This document shows, in pieces, positions 33,301 through 45,016 of a stretch of DNA of 64,000 nucleotides. A program made the translations under genes and the position numbers. The notes under the pieces are model-generated. The model saw nothing but the letters and a program-made list of their open reading frames with translations, did not search any database and had not been told where the DNA came from. Each line of letters opens with the position of its first letter. The stretch's first letter is position 1. The stretch comes from Gyrodactylus bullatarudis (lineage: Eukaryota > Platyhelminthes > Monogenea > Gyrodactylidea > Gyrodactylidae), in assembly GCA_012064415.1 (NCBI GenBank), contig SSNU01000279.1, positions 496,001 to 560,000 of the forward strand, given 5' to 3'.

Positions 33301-36300
33301 GTATATAGGAACGTTGACATTGGTAACAATAAATGCTCGTGTGAATTCGGTGAGCATAACAGAATTCTGTGCGCACATATCATTGCCACTTATTTTGATT
33401 TATCAAAACCTTTCGAGCATATGGTCGCGAAACATTTCAAAGTGAATGAAATGATCAAAATATACGGCAATGAATTGATCTACTGCGACATAAATAAACT
33501 CGCGGAAACAGATTTGATAGGTAAAGACAAGATATCTCAGCGAGGACGGCCAAAGAAAAAGAGATTCAGAAAGAGATGCAGAAAAAAATTTGTGAAAAAT
33601 TCGTTGAATACACTTGGATCCATTGACTTTTTCTTATGTTTTTTTCGTAATCCCTTGAATTGAGAAATCCTGGCAACACGATATCTAGATAAAAACTAAG
33701 CAAACTTACATCAAGATAGAGATTTAGAAAAAAAAAAGGAATATTTCATGGCATTTTTCAAAAAATTCCGGTGTGTCCCGGCATTTTTCAAAATAGTGTC
33801 AGAAACTGATGGCATTTTCAAAATACCCCTGTCAACCACTATTAATTCCCTAAATAACTCTTTTGATAGATATGGTCTCATTCAATAGTCACTTTGGCAT
33901 AAGCAAAGAGCCCTTGATCCATCATCTATCTGGCACACATACCTTAAAAGTTCAAAGAAAGAAGGTTATTTTGAGGAGAATAGAGCCTAAAAAATTTCAA
34001 AAAAGTGAAAATTCAATCTAGCCGATTTTCGATTTAAATTTTAATCATCACTAGGGCCTCAAAAATAATTCACTAAAAAAACAGTTTAAGCGGTGATCTT
34101 TATTTGTCCCCGATTTGTATTAAAACTCCCCCATAAGGAAAAATTAATATTCCGGTCTAGGGTTAAAAATTAAAATATATTAAAATCATTGAAATCGATA
34201 AAAATTTTGATAAGTATCCCATGTATAAGTAAGGAGATATCTATAAAGTATTTTTATTCAAGCCTAGCCATTAAAGTTGACTGATGGAGTGTGGAGCTGG
34301 GAATCGGAATGCCTTTCTTATAGAGAAAAAATAAAAATTTGGACATTTTTCAGATTTTAAGTTGGCGCCAAATTTTTTTGACCTTTAAGCTAGAAAATTT
34401 TTATTGATTCTGAAATGAAAATCAAAATTATACAATGAATTCGTGATCTGGATTTCAGAAAATTTTCGCCACATTTTTTCATAATACTTTTTTTTATTTA
34501 GTATTTAGTTAAGTTAGTTTCATAATAATACAGTTCGATTTTCGTATAATAATTTTTTTTTAATTCTAAGCCATTGGCCATCCAAACGTTTCCACAGTGA
34601 TTGTCTTCACACGCCTTCATCAAAGACAAAATGTACTATTTATATATTATTTTTCCCAATCAGATTAAAGAGTAGAATAATACCAGAGTTTGGCCTATGA
34701 TAATAAAGTATTGGTAATCAGAAGGAGAGACCTTATGGCCATGGAAGCGTTTCGATGATCAATGACTGAAAATTTTAAGGTTGTTACAAAAATAAATTCA
34801 AATCATTTTCTGGTGAATTTTATAATTTATTCTGTTTATCTGACCAGTTGAGTATATGAGACTTATATTATGAGTACTTAAAATCGATTGAATCATATCA
34901 ATTTCTTGTCTCAAGCTTTTTTGAACTTTATTTTGAATAAAAAAATTTCAGATTAATTGGTGCATTTTTGTCAGAGATTTATTGGCTTTTTGATACGAAT
35001 ATTTCAAATTATAAATACTGCAATAAAGAGCAAATTCTTGAACGACTATCATCTATGGACTAAATGCAGTAAATTTTTGAATTTCACCTTTAATGTTAAG
35101 AAAGGGTGCTCATTCAAACTTTTGGAAAACTTTCACTCACATCACACATTGAATCGTTCTTTTATTATTAGAGATTAAAACACAAATCAAATCCAAGATT
35201 TTTCTCCTAAAACACAGTTTGTAGAGGTCTATTCTTGCTGAAATTAATCAGTTTTTTGATTGACTCCAATCTTTCATTTCTTCTTTTTGTAGAAGTCAGA
35301 AATGTGAATCTAATTAAGTCCCAGTCCTTAACTAGCAGTATCCGAAGCGCTAAAAAGATTTTACCTGCAAAAGAGGCAGAAAACCTGAATGTTTGAGTGG
35401 GCAAACCCAACCCCCTTTCACGGTTTACTCTCGAACAAATCAAAGGGTTATTTAAAGTCGAATGAGAACCCGTGAAATACAAGTTTTATTACTAAATGAA
35501 TCTTTTATTAGAAAACAGAAAATATTTTTGAAGAAGCTCGGCAGTACTTTCCTTAAAAATAAAATCGAACATCCGAGATTTATGGCAGTTTTCTCATACC
35601 TTTGTTTTCCTCTATTAGTTAATCATGATTCTAAAGAAAATAACCTTTGATCACTCAGTTACAGTGCTCAAGTTATTGACTAAAGTTTTTTCTGTCAAAC
35701 CATGTTCGAGATGAAGGCTGGCTAAGTTGAAGATAACGCCTGAGGAATATGAAACATTGATTAAAATTTTTAATTGCATAAATTAATTTCTAATTCTTCA
35801 ATTTCGACTTTAATCTCTTGATTCCTTTGCAGAGCGCGCTAAATCTATCAGCTGTCAGATATTTTATTGCTTGTTTCAATGAAATGCTTTTAATTATTTT
35901 CCTAAATTTATTGGTTTTCAAAGATTCGCAGTTTCATTCACACGTTTGATTTTCCCTTTTGTATCTTGAGGTCTTTGTGGCCGTCCCTTTCAATTCAAAA
36001 TTAATCTTTCTCTTTGATTATTTACGTAAAAACTAACATTTTTCAAAAGTTTTGAATATTTCAAGATGATCTTAATCTGTAATTGCACATGCATGTTCGC
36101 TTGAAGAAAGAATGAGTCAGTAGACCCTAATAACTGTAGGCTGGTAATGTCACACACACTGTCTTCATTGGTCTCGTAATACGCAATCTGTTTTAGAAAC
36201 ATGATCCGGCTTGAGCTCTCACCCAACCCTTACTCCTAAAAAACATCAAGTTTGATGCATCCCATTTTGTAAGGCTCGGTCTCAAAACCTTGAGAGTAGA

Positions 36301-38172
36301 AATTCTAGTTTGATTGACTTGGTTTTTTTCCTAACTACATAGATTTTTTTTCCTGACTAGACAACTGTTTATTTGTGTTGCTACTCAATTTTAAAGTAGT
36401 CTTGACAAAAATGGCTTTTGCACATTTCATAGTAAAGTGCAAATTTTAATTTTAAATTTAAAATTTTTTCTCAAAGCAAAGTTGCTTAACATTTTGGTCT
36501 ATAGTGTTCTCAAGGATTAAACCCTTTTCACCAAATACTTTTACTCTAGTAGTCGACAAAATGAATTTGTTCACTTGTCTGAAATTGCTACTCGCTCATT
36601 TATTTTAAAAAATACCTTCAAGATGTACCAAGATATATACCATTAAAAGGGAAGGTTTATCTCGTTTAATTTTTAATTCTCTATTGATGGTGTATTTTAA
36701 ATCTTGGGACAAGAACAGACCAATCAAAATCGTTAATTCGAAATAAAAGTTGGTCAGCCCAAAATAAAGGCCTTAATTGCGATAATGAAATCAATAACTT
36801 TGTAAATGCTCACTGAGATAAATACGAACCAAAGAGGGCTCAAAACCATTTAAAACAGTTTACACTAGAATATGACTCACTCTTCTGATTTTTCAGTTTG
36901 GGCTTCGTCATGATATTTTTCCGTTAATTGAAGGCCAATGGCTAAAACTAACAGAGCTAAGCCCACACAACAATGACTGACTATCAAAAGTTTCTTTTTG
37001 TTCAACTTTCGCACTAAAAAGGCTCCAAGAACCCCGATGAAAAATTTAACTCCGTTAATCTGGAAAATCAAAAAAAATCATCGATTATAATGAGTAATTT
37101 GGTAGAGGACAAGGGTCGAAAAAAGAACTGCAAGAAATATAGATTTCACTGCTTTCGACCCTTGGTTAGCATTGGTTAGCATGACTCTGCCAAGTTTGAG
37201 TTAAAAATTTTGGAATTTACAATTGTAATGAGCATATAGTTGAATGTCTTTTCTGACATGTCCCCTCTCATAAGATCGAGTCGAAGAAGGATTTTAGGAG
37301 AGTAATACATGACAGCATTGATTGCGGAGAGCTGTTGAAACGCCTGAAGGCAACAGGCTATCATCAGACATTTGAGGATATGACTTTCCTTCACTAGTCT
37401 CGTAACTAAAATTGGTAATGAATGAATCATCTGACAAACTTGATTGGCGTTTCAATCTTGCCGACGTCTCAATTGAGAGAATAACTTCGGCAGCCTCGGA
37501 ATCAGAAAAACTCAACTCTTTGAGAAGACAATTCCTAACATCATCAATTGTGGATTCTTCCCTTCTTAGAGGACTTTCAATCATTGCTATTGCCGTGAGG
37601 ATCTGAATTACGAGAATTATCATTTTCATCAGAAGGAGATAGCTGATCAAGTAAAGGGGTGGATTAGATTAATGAGGGTCACTTGTAAAATGGCGTCTGC
37701 CAACCGCTAAAGACCAAATTCATCAATATTGAAATGAATTGTCCAAGTAAGAGCATCGATGTGAATAAAACACTGGTTATACCTTTCATTTCTTGGTTAC
37801 TCAACTCAGAAATGTAAATCGAAGAGACAGAGGCATAGAGACCAAATGAAGATCCCTGAAATACTCTGGCTAGTAGGAACAGAGAATGGTCATAAAATAA
37901 GATGGAAATTCCAAAATAATCAATAACCAAGGCCACAAGCATGATTTTTTTTCTTCCAACAAAATTGTTGAATATTCCTCCTAGGAGAGAAAAAACTGTT
38001 GCGGACACAAAAGACACTGTAATCTATAAAAGAATACGAGTAAGTTCATTTGATTTACAGATAAATAGGCATTTTGATATACAGAACGCATAGATTCCAA
38101 CAGTCCACTATCAAATCCAATGTGAAAACCATTAATGGATATGTTTATGATGGTTAAATAAACCAGAAACAT
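30375..38172 (-). CDS. SLC2/HMIT-like sugar or polyol transporter
   Basis: Major facilitator of the sugar porter family. Phase-consistent exons: 38172-38083, 38023-37683, 37642-37440, 37405-37221, 37059-36881, then 31092-30876 and 30481-30375. Signatures are GFDSGLLES in helix 1, NFVGRKK after helix 2, ARVFQGSSFGL, YISELS, ESPLRREE at the mid loop, and CLQAFQQLSAINAVMYYSPKIL in helix 7. LVRKLNKKKLL follows helix 8, and INAEIFPCWGKEIGFSISVSVNWI covers helices 10-11. The NSEIYP-like NAEIFP and the following NWI point to the proton-myo-inositol (SLC2A13) branch more than to glucose carriers. Exon 36881 ends in phase 2 but 31092 starts in phase 0, so at least one loop exon in the 5.8-kb intron is unidentified. 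The usual PETKG motif after helix 12 is absent; the protein ends soon after the last helix. Two introns are 34 and 40 nt. Confidence 0.8.
32775..32915. mobile_element. Short hAT-like MITE
   Basis: 141 bp with ends TAGGGTAA / TTACCCTA and an exact 8-bp flanking duplication ATGTACAT (32767-32774 and 32916-32923). An 8-bp duplication with TAGGG ends fits hAT. It stops 19 bp before the Mutator-like element. Confidence 0.7.
32935..33860 (+). mobile_element. Mutator-like element with transposase remnant
   Basis: 926 bp bounded by TTTTGATAA (32926-32934) and TTTTGATAG (33861-33869), an 8/9 match. The terminal inverted repeats begin GGGTTATTTAGGGAA / GAGTTATTTAGGGAA and continue through GGTTGACAGGGGTATTTTGAAAA. 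They include an inner shared block TCTAAATCTCTATCTTGATG next to AGTTTGCTTAG. The right arm contains three tandem TTTTGAAAAATGCC-type units. The element lies in the largest intron of the SLC2-like gene, in the opposite sense to that gene. Confidence 0.85.
32995..33663 (+). pseudogene. C-terminal fragment of a MULE transposase with SWIM zinc finger
   Basis: The open frame inside the Mutator-like element covers only the C-terminal part of a MULE transposase. It has the WAEHAFPKCRYAQTNEPY segment that normally follows the catalytic domain, then a SWIM finger CSC-x9-CAH (near 33334-33384) and an AT-hook-like RGRPKKKR. The DDE catalytic core and N-terminal DNA-binding region are absent, so it cannot transpose alone. 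The frame is uninterrupted for over 200 codons, suggesting a fairly recent internal deletion, or else retention for another reason. Confidence 0.8.
33861..36880. other. Remainder of the large SLC2-like intron
   Basis: No gene recognised. Diverged pieces of the 62-kb palindrome family occur at about 34020-34470. The unidentified transporter loop exon should lie here or in 31093-32766. Frames at 35207-35482 and 35990-36226 (minus) were considered but carry no family signature. Confidence 0.35.
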
Positions 38173-38583
38173 ATCTTTATTGTAATTTAGTTATATCATT
38201 CAAAATAATATTAATTTTCTATATTCAAATAAATTAAGCTTATTAATAATTACCTTTTGTTTTATTAAATTCGTGAAAATCATTTGAATTTAAACTCAAA
38301 ATCTAACATCAATCTGATTGGATTCGGTGAAATATAGCGAATTTTCAGAAAACAACAATTTTTTGCGTTTTTTCTTTAATATTCTATGTCAGTGCAATAG
38401 CATTCTTTCTATTTTCTGTATTTGGATAATAGTTTTGAAACTTGAAAATTTTTAATAAAAATAAAATTTGAATATGCGAATATTGTATATTGTGATTCGT
38501 AAATTGCGAATCACTTTTTTCATTAAAAAACTATATATGTAGATTAGAAGGAATTTTATTCAATTTTTTTAAAGAAAATCATA
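38173..38583. other. Spacer between SLC2-like and ACP6-like genes
   Basis: 411 bp between two minus-strand genes. Must hold the 3' UTR of the ACP6-like gene and the promoter of the transporter. AT-rich, with no recognisable site. Confidence 0.35.
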
Positions 38584-40053
38584 TCAGACATAACCTGAAT
38601 CCATTCCCTCAGGTATCATGTCAATGTATTCTTGCTTGGATTTTGCAATTGGTTCCCAAATTTCTATCAGCTTTTTCAAAGGATACAATTTCTTATCCGA
38701 TTTATGACAACTATTCCCCATCACCTGTTCGAGACTCAATTCTTCTTCCATGAATTTAATCTTGAACCACATTTCTTCAATCGATTTTTGGCTCCAATTT
38801 CCTTTAATTTTTTCATATTGAGAATCGATAGGTCCAATATATCCTTTACTAGTGATATCAAAAGTCTCGTTGTCATCCGTGCTATATAATTCGAGTGTTA
38901 TATAAGCTGCATATGGAGGCCATACACCTTCTTTAGCATTTAAACTTAGCAATAATGGCATCAAAGTAGAATCATGTGCAAAATATAAACGGAATCTCTT
39001 CAGCCTACAAATTAAATAGTAATTAAGTATCAAAAATATGATGCGTATTCCAATAATAACTGAAAAATCGTTGTATTAGTAAGAAAAAGAGTCACATAAC
39101 TTACTTGTTATAATTTTGCATATTGAATAGAATTTCATGAATTATGGGTCCAGTTGGGTAAGCAATATTTTTTTGCCAAAACCTTGAGAGGAAAATCAAA
39201 AAAATATAATTTGTTACTTTTTAGGCCCGGTATATTCAATATTTAATTCCAAAGTTGATATTCTATCGATCTCTTCTGAGATCTCATCTAATTGAGAAGG
39301 AGTTTGGAAGCCATGAAATTTCCTAGCAACAAAATCGTCCCTGACAACATAGACAGGTTCATCATAGAATGGATTTCTAGCTCGAACTTCATCAACGATT
39401 TTTTTCATACCTCTAAGGTTAATGGATTAAATAATTACCTAAGATTTGCTTTATTTTACACTTTAACTCTGTTATTTCAGGGTAGTCTTCGTTGCAACTT
39501 TTGATTCCTGCCTCGTGAAGGGAACAAAAATGTTTATTATTGTCCAAGGTTAATGCAAGAAAGTCTTGGCCTGGGTGCTGGACAAAGATACGACAATTTT
39601 TTATCAAAAGTTTATCTTCATTAAAAAGAGTTGTCAAGCAAGACTGGGCTGATCTAACTGTGCGTGCAAATCCAGTTGATCTACAATAAAGAGAATTAGG
39701 ATCAAGAGTAGAAAATAGTTTATCGCCGTATGTGTCCCGTAACAATTTTCCCAGGTCAAGAAGTTGCTGTTGGCCCATATAGGTCAGCATTCCTATGATA
39801 GAGCCTCCGGGCAGTTTTTGTCTATTTGTAAGGTCTTCATAATGTTGAGTAGGTATAGGATTCAACGAGGTTAGATCATTAGTTTCAATATCAACACAAA
39901 CTCGTTCATGATCTCTAACATAGTCTGGAGTCCATTGAGCCTATTGAATTAAAACAGTTGAAAACCTACTTCAGGTACATTTTTTAACAATATGTGATGA
40001 AGAGGTGTTCGGGCACCATGTCTAATAAATATTTGAGCTTGAACCAATTTCAT
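38584..40053 (-). CDS. ACP6: Lysophosphatidic acid phosphatase type 6-like (histidine acid phosphatase)
   Basis: Histidine phosphatase that removes phosphate through a phospho-histidine intermediate. ACP6 in mammals hydrolyses lysophosphatidic acid at mitochondria. Exons 40053-39970, 39940-39439, 39410-39218, 39182-39105 and 39004-38584 join in phase to 425 aa, the size of ACP6. The catalytic RHGARTP is at residues 11-17. CRSTGFARTVRSAQSCL gives the second conserved arginine region. The proton donor HD is in FAHDST, His296-Asp297, followed by LMPLLLSL and VWPPYAAYITLELY, close to the ACP6 subgroup. PXYLP1 and lysosomal phosphatases are less likely. Unlike mammalian ACP6, the protein starts almost at the catalytic motif and lacks any targeting leader. 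An upstream leader exon is hard to fit because the hyccin-like gene starts 111 bp away. Confidence 0.82.
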
Positions 40054-40164
40054 GAAGACTCGTAGTTTTCTTATAAAATTTTTGAATGGGTAACAATATG
40101 AAATATCATAAAGACGCATAGATTTTCCTCGAATTTTGGTTGTTTATCTATTAAGATTTTTGAA
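40054..40164. promoter_or_regulatory. Head-to-head spacer between ACP6 and hyccin-like genes
   Basis: Only 111 bp between divergent start codons, the shortest such spacer in the window. Any promoter must be shared or overlap coding sequence. No motif assigned. Confidence 0.35.
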
Positions 40165-41338
40165 ATGTCTTTAAGAGTAAATTGATTTTTTTCAATTACA
40201 TTTTCCCTATTAGGAACCAAGTAAAAAACTCTCCACTGCTATTCAACGCTGGGTCAATGAATTCTTGGATTCTCCAGATGAAGAAGGCCTTTTGAATAAT
40301 CACAAGTTATTCGAAGAATTGCATAGCCTCTTCCAGAAAGGCTACAACTTTAATGGAATCAGTGAAGTTTGCTTATTCATCACTCGAAATTTGACAAGCT
40401 TCAAAAATAGTAAAGAAATGTTTATCTACTCTCTGATTCCAATTATTATTGAGAGTTATGTGATCCATGGAATTTTGAGTGACTCGAAACACGACCAGCT
40501 TCAGTCAAAACAAGAATCTTCAATCTCCTCCAAGACAGAAGCTGTTAAGGCATTTTCCTGTATTGAATCTTTCATCTGGTGTCTTATTGGAGATTATAAA
40601 AGTGACAATTTCACAAGCAGTACTTCAAAGCTTGGCTTATACTCCTGCTTGTTTACAGATGTTCCGTTGAATAGATTTTATAATACGGACCGAAAGTTGG
40701 TCAACACAACAGAGGAAATGGATGTTATGATGGAAAGAAGTCCATTGAAAGTAATTTCCACCCTTATTGATGTTTACATTGTGTTTTTCATTGATAAGTT
40801 GGATTTGATTAGTGAAAAAAACTTTCCATACGACTCTACGAAACAGATACTTTGTTTTTTTGCAAAAATATTTTCCTTTTCTGAGAGATTTTACGCCATG
40901 CATTCACCAAAAATTTTACAAAAAACTATAGAATTCATTGATTTATTCTTGACAAAATTATCTCATCAAAAAGAAACTCAAGATATTTGTGATTTACGTC
41001 GAAAGTCAATGGAAGTACTCGTCAATATAGAGATGATGGCGACCTATTATTGCTATGCAGATGTTCTTCTTGTTTGCAATGCAATCAAGAGTCTTTGTAT
41101 AAAGAAATATGGTGAAATTTGTTTGACTGATGACAAAAACTTTACATCGAGACCAGTGAGTGCCTGGAGAATGTCAACTATAGAAGAGTCTGGTATCCTG
41201 AGTGAAATTGACCAGCTTAACTATTCAGAGGACATGGAAACTGGTTATAAAATGAATAAAGCAAAGAACCTGTCTAGTGCAGTGACGAATGCGTCATTTA
41301 AGCCAGAGATACTCCCCGAGGACATCTCAGTTGAATAG
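40165..41338 (+). CDS. Hyccin-like (FAM126) protein
   Basis: Hyccin is a subunit that stabilises the PI4KIIIalpha complex at the plasma membrane. The main exon is 40214-41338 (374 codons plus stop), opened by a TTTCCCTATTAG acceptor. A four-codon first exon at 40165-40176 joins in phase across a 37-nt intron, giving 378 aa. The protein is all-helical in character and runs in hyccin order. It has an N-terminal RWVNEFLDSPDEEG, then repeated Leu/Ile-rich helices and the SKLGLYSCLFTDVPLNRFYN segment that mimics the hyccin LSFTIPSLSKPSIYHEP region. SPLKVISTLIDVYIVFF comes next, and a later segment around MATYYCYADVLLV. A serine-rich tail follows. The match is by pattern, not by search, and identity is low. 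Other helical repeat proteins are possible. The stop is 135 bp from the CSE1L stop. Confidence 0.5.
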
Positions 41339-41426
41339 GAATCAGTCTTGTAGAGAAAAGAGACCAGTAACTTTTTATTTGTTCTAAGCTTATCTGAGAT
41401 TATGGAATTAAAAAAAATACATTTTT

Positions 41427-41432
41427 AATAAA
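41427..41432 (+). terminator. Poly(A) signal AATAAA of hyccin-like gene
   Basis: Canonical AATAAA 88 nt after the stop codon at 41338, in the short convergent spacer before CSE1L. Confidence 0.5.
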
Positions 41433-41473
41433 AGGCAAGTGAAAATTGATTTTAAATATTTTTATTAGTTCTT

Positions 41474-44400
41474 ATTTTATCTCTATCAACATCTTAGTAG
41501 CAAAGTTTTGGAGAAGTAATACATTCTGTTCGTCATTAGTGTTTACAAGGCCAGGGAACTACAAGTTGAAAAGATGTTAATTCGGAAATATGAAAGTTTG
41601 TTTTGTAAGTTTGAACTTACAATACCAGGTTTTGAATTGCACGATTCAGATAGGAATTTGGCCAGATAGACTCTAGGATCAAAAGTTTCCACAAAGGGTT
41701 CTGGATTATTCTCGAGGGCCAACAGGAGATTGAAGCTGGCCGATGTTCTTTCTGGATCAAAGATGAGAAGTTTGGTTTTTGTAATTTTATAGTCGGGTTG
41801 TCCCAAGAGGAAAATACTCCTGGTTATCGAGTCATCTCCAGCTCGGTTAGGACCAACTGAGATACCCTCAATAACTGAAATGAGTAGGGGATAAAAGTAG
41901 GTCTGATAGGCTCCATTTTTGAATGGGCTCATTTGTGAACTCAGAAAGAGGAGACGAGTTAGACCGACACTGGTTGAGTACCAATTGTATTCACATGTTG
42001 TCGTTGGGACTTGATTTTGAATAATGGCCAGGTTGGCATGTGGTACAATGACTTTATTCAGAAGTTTGCCGAATAGACCTGGATTAATTGTATCGATTAC
42101 TTGGACGATATCGTTGGGATCACCGATGAGGCAAAATCTTCCAACAAAATTGGTAAAGCCTTGCATGAACTTGCTTGTTTTATCAGCGGTCAACCTCTCA
42201 AAGAGACAGACCATCAAGTTTTTAAAGTACTGTGAAAGGCTTTGTTTGGGCAAGGCCATGACAACTGCCTCTAGTATCGAAAATGCGTACTGATCATAGG
42301 ATTTTGATTTAACAAGACGTTGGTAGACACCGAGGATATTCTCAAACTTTTCGCTTTGAACTACCTCTTGAGTGTAATGGAGGAGGTATGCTCTCAATAA
42401 CCTGCTTAGGGATGGAATGAGGGCATTTTGTGACCAGAGAGAAGGCACCAATAGTTGATTCAGCAAGACCAAGTAGCCCGGCTGAGGTTTGAGCTCATTG
42501 GCTGGCTTGGTTATGTTGACAAGGATTCCAGTGGGAATATTTTGCCTGATACAATCCGAGACGGGATACTGTTCTAGGAACAGACTGTACATTTGGAAGA
42601 CGTAGGGAAAGAACTCAGTGACATCACGATTCAAGATATCTTGGAATATCTCAGTGAATGCAGCTTCGAAACTGCTGATGGCACTGGAGTCACATTTGCA
42701 GGTGACAATGACACAAAACGATATCGACTCGAATACAAAGTGATTGAATAGGGGCTTGTTCGGATTCTTGGCAACTTGCATGAGTTTCTGAGTAAGCTGG
42801 TTGACAATGACTCCAACAAATGGTACAATGTCTCCTTGGAGGAAAGTCATCAGCTTCACCAGAGCCTTGATTGCATGAACATTCTCGGTAGAGACAGGCT
42901 GTGAGAGGATGTAAAAGATGTTTTCAAAAAGGACTTCTGGTTTAGCCAAGTCCTGGATGGAGAACAGACTGGAATTGACATCGTTTGGCTGTGTAAGGTA
43001 CATGACTTTCTCCAAAAGAATGCTAGCGTATGAGTGGACTACGTAGTATTTGGATTTCATCAGACTAGGAATGCAAAGCATTGCTTTCTTGACAGAGTCG
43101 GGGGATAATTTATTCCTAAACTCGATTGTGTACTTTAGACAGTCAGCCTTGATAATGGGAAGGATATCTTTATCCCCAGATAGCTCTGGAAGGACGTAGG
43201 AGGTGAAGAATTGTTCGATATTTACAAGGTTAGAGGTTACAGTAACACCCAACTTTCCAGTCTTTCCCATGGCACAGACAGAGGTGACCAACATAAGAGC
43301 AGCATCTTTTTGTTGCCAGTTGCGATTCTCTCCGCTACCTTCGACTTTGCCTTTGTCGTATTCTTGAAGAAGATGGTTAATGTAGCCGGAAAAGTTTTCC
43401 ATTACAGCAGAACCAAATGCTTCGCATAAATTAAAGACAAGGGTACAGGCAGATCTACGTCTAGTGTGGTTATCGGAATTCTCCAAGTCCTGTGAGATGT
43501 AGTCTTCTGGAGTGTCCTCGAAACATTCTTCGTCGTTAACTGAAAAGAGGTAAGAATTTAATACATCATTTGCCTGATAGTTAGATGGCTAATTACTTCT
43601 GAATTGTATGTTGGGAAGAATGACTGCTTCGCAGAGTTTTTGAAGGGCCTCGGGGCTTTCAAACATTTTCCTATGCTGAGGTTTAGCAACAACTGAACTG
43701 ATAAACTCAATTAGGTTTCCAGCGAGCTATAAATGATGAAAAAAGATAAAGATTCTTGCATTACATATTTCGGGTGCTGATCTGATTACTTACCAAGTCG
43801 TGTGACATGTTGGTTTGATCCGTCAATAAATTCCATACATCTGAAACAAACGTGGAAAGGAAGGGAGAAAACTCTTCCTCATATTTGGTGGCATACAAAA
43901 TTATGTTGGAGCATATTTGTGACTTGAGCGTTTCAATAAGATTTTTATCTGAGCTTTCAGTTGCTTTCAAGACACCAGGACTAACATTCAACAGAGTATT
44001 ATGAATAGACATCCAGGTTTTGAGGTTGTCTTCAAAGAATTCAGGCAAATCCTGACAGTTGAGACTGTAGAAAATTTCCAGAATCAAATTGAGAGCCGTG
44101 AAGATTTCCGTGGCTTCACTTGGATTCATTGTTGATATTTTATCGAGAGTGCTGCATAAATTCTACAATGGGAATTAGTTAATTGATGAAATTTTATCTT
44201 TGAGACTTGACAAACCTTTGCTAGTTCAGTAAGAGGAACACCAAATTGAGAAATGACAGTTATCATTTCACGAAAGAGGTCATCTGAAGCACATTCGTGA
44301 CGATATCTAGAAAAGAGAGAGTCCGCTATTTGAAGGACGCCAATAGCCATTGTCACGTTTCCTCCGTGCTGTGACATTCGCTCGATCAGATCAGGTAAGA

Positions 44401-44785
44401 GACCCGGCCATTTTGCAGGGAAATCAGACTTTCCAATAATGCTGACACATTCAGAAATTTGATTTTGAATATTTCCTGAACTTTGAAGCATGGCATCGAT
44501 GAGTAAAACCTTGAATTGGTTTCTATTTTGCTCAGGAATGGGATCATCGTGCTCTTTCTCGACATACCATGCCTTTTTAATGTAGTTTTTGAGATTAATC
44601 GAAGCAGACAACTTAACAGCATGGGAGTAGTTTTGTTGTAGAGATATTTGAAGTAAATCAACAATGTGAGTTAAACTGGAGCTAGCTTGGTTAAGAAAGT
44701 TCTCAGCTGCTTTTCGTTCAACAATGTTTGGAGATAAAGTTTTTTCCAAGTTGGTAACATAGCTAGTTAACCGATCATTCGACAT
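41474..44785 (-). CDS. CSE1L: Exportin-2 / CAS (importin-alpha re-exporter)
   Basis: CSE1L carries importin-alpha back to the cytoplasm with RanGTP. Exons 44785-44216, 44162-43794, 43726-43597, 43539-41621 and 41560-41474 join in phase to 1024 aa, somewhat longer than the roughly 970 aa of the human protein. The N-terminus holds the importin-beta N-terminal domain ([28 protein letters not shown]). [14 protein letters not shown] and [25 protein letters not shown] follow, then [30 protein letters not shown] and [15 protein letters not shown] are the CAS-specific Cse1 region. The C-terminal exon of 28 residues matches the family's short helical end. Extra length comes from loops around residues 700-850. 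The gene is head-to-head with the GW182-like gene. Confidence 0.92.
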
Positions 44786-45016
44786 ATCTGGAATTCAAAA
44801 TTTGAATTTGATTTTTTATAAACAAAAAACAAAATTATTTATTTATTACCAGAATTTTTTTTCAAGTTTAAATGTATCAAAAATGCTCAAGACCATATTA
44901 GAACGTATTTGAAACTGACTTCCATAATTTATGTATTCATTTTCCCGATATAATTTGCTGTTTCATATCTGTATTAGCTAAAGAATTTAGTTTAAATAAA
45001 CTAAACCTAAAATTCA
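44786..45016. promoter_or_regulatory. Head-to-head spacer between CSE1L and GW182-like genes
   Basis: 231 bp between divergent start codons. It contains several T- and A-rich tracts and a TATAA at about 44949-44953 on the plus strand, about 65 bp before the GW182-like ATG. Bidirectional use is inferred. Confidence 0.4.
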
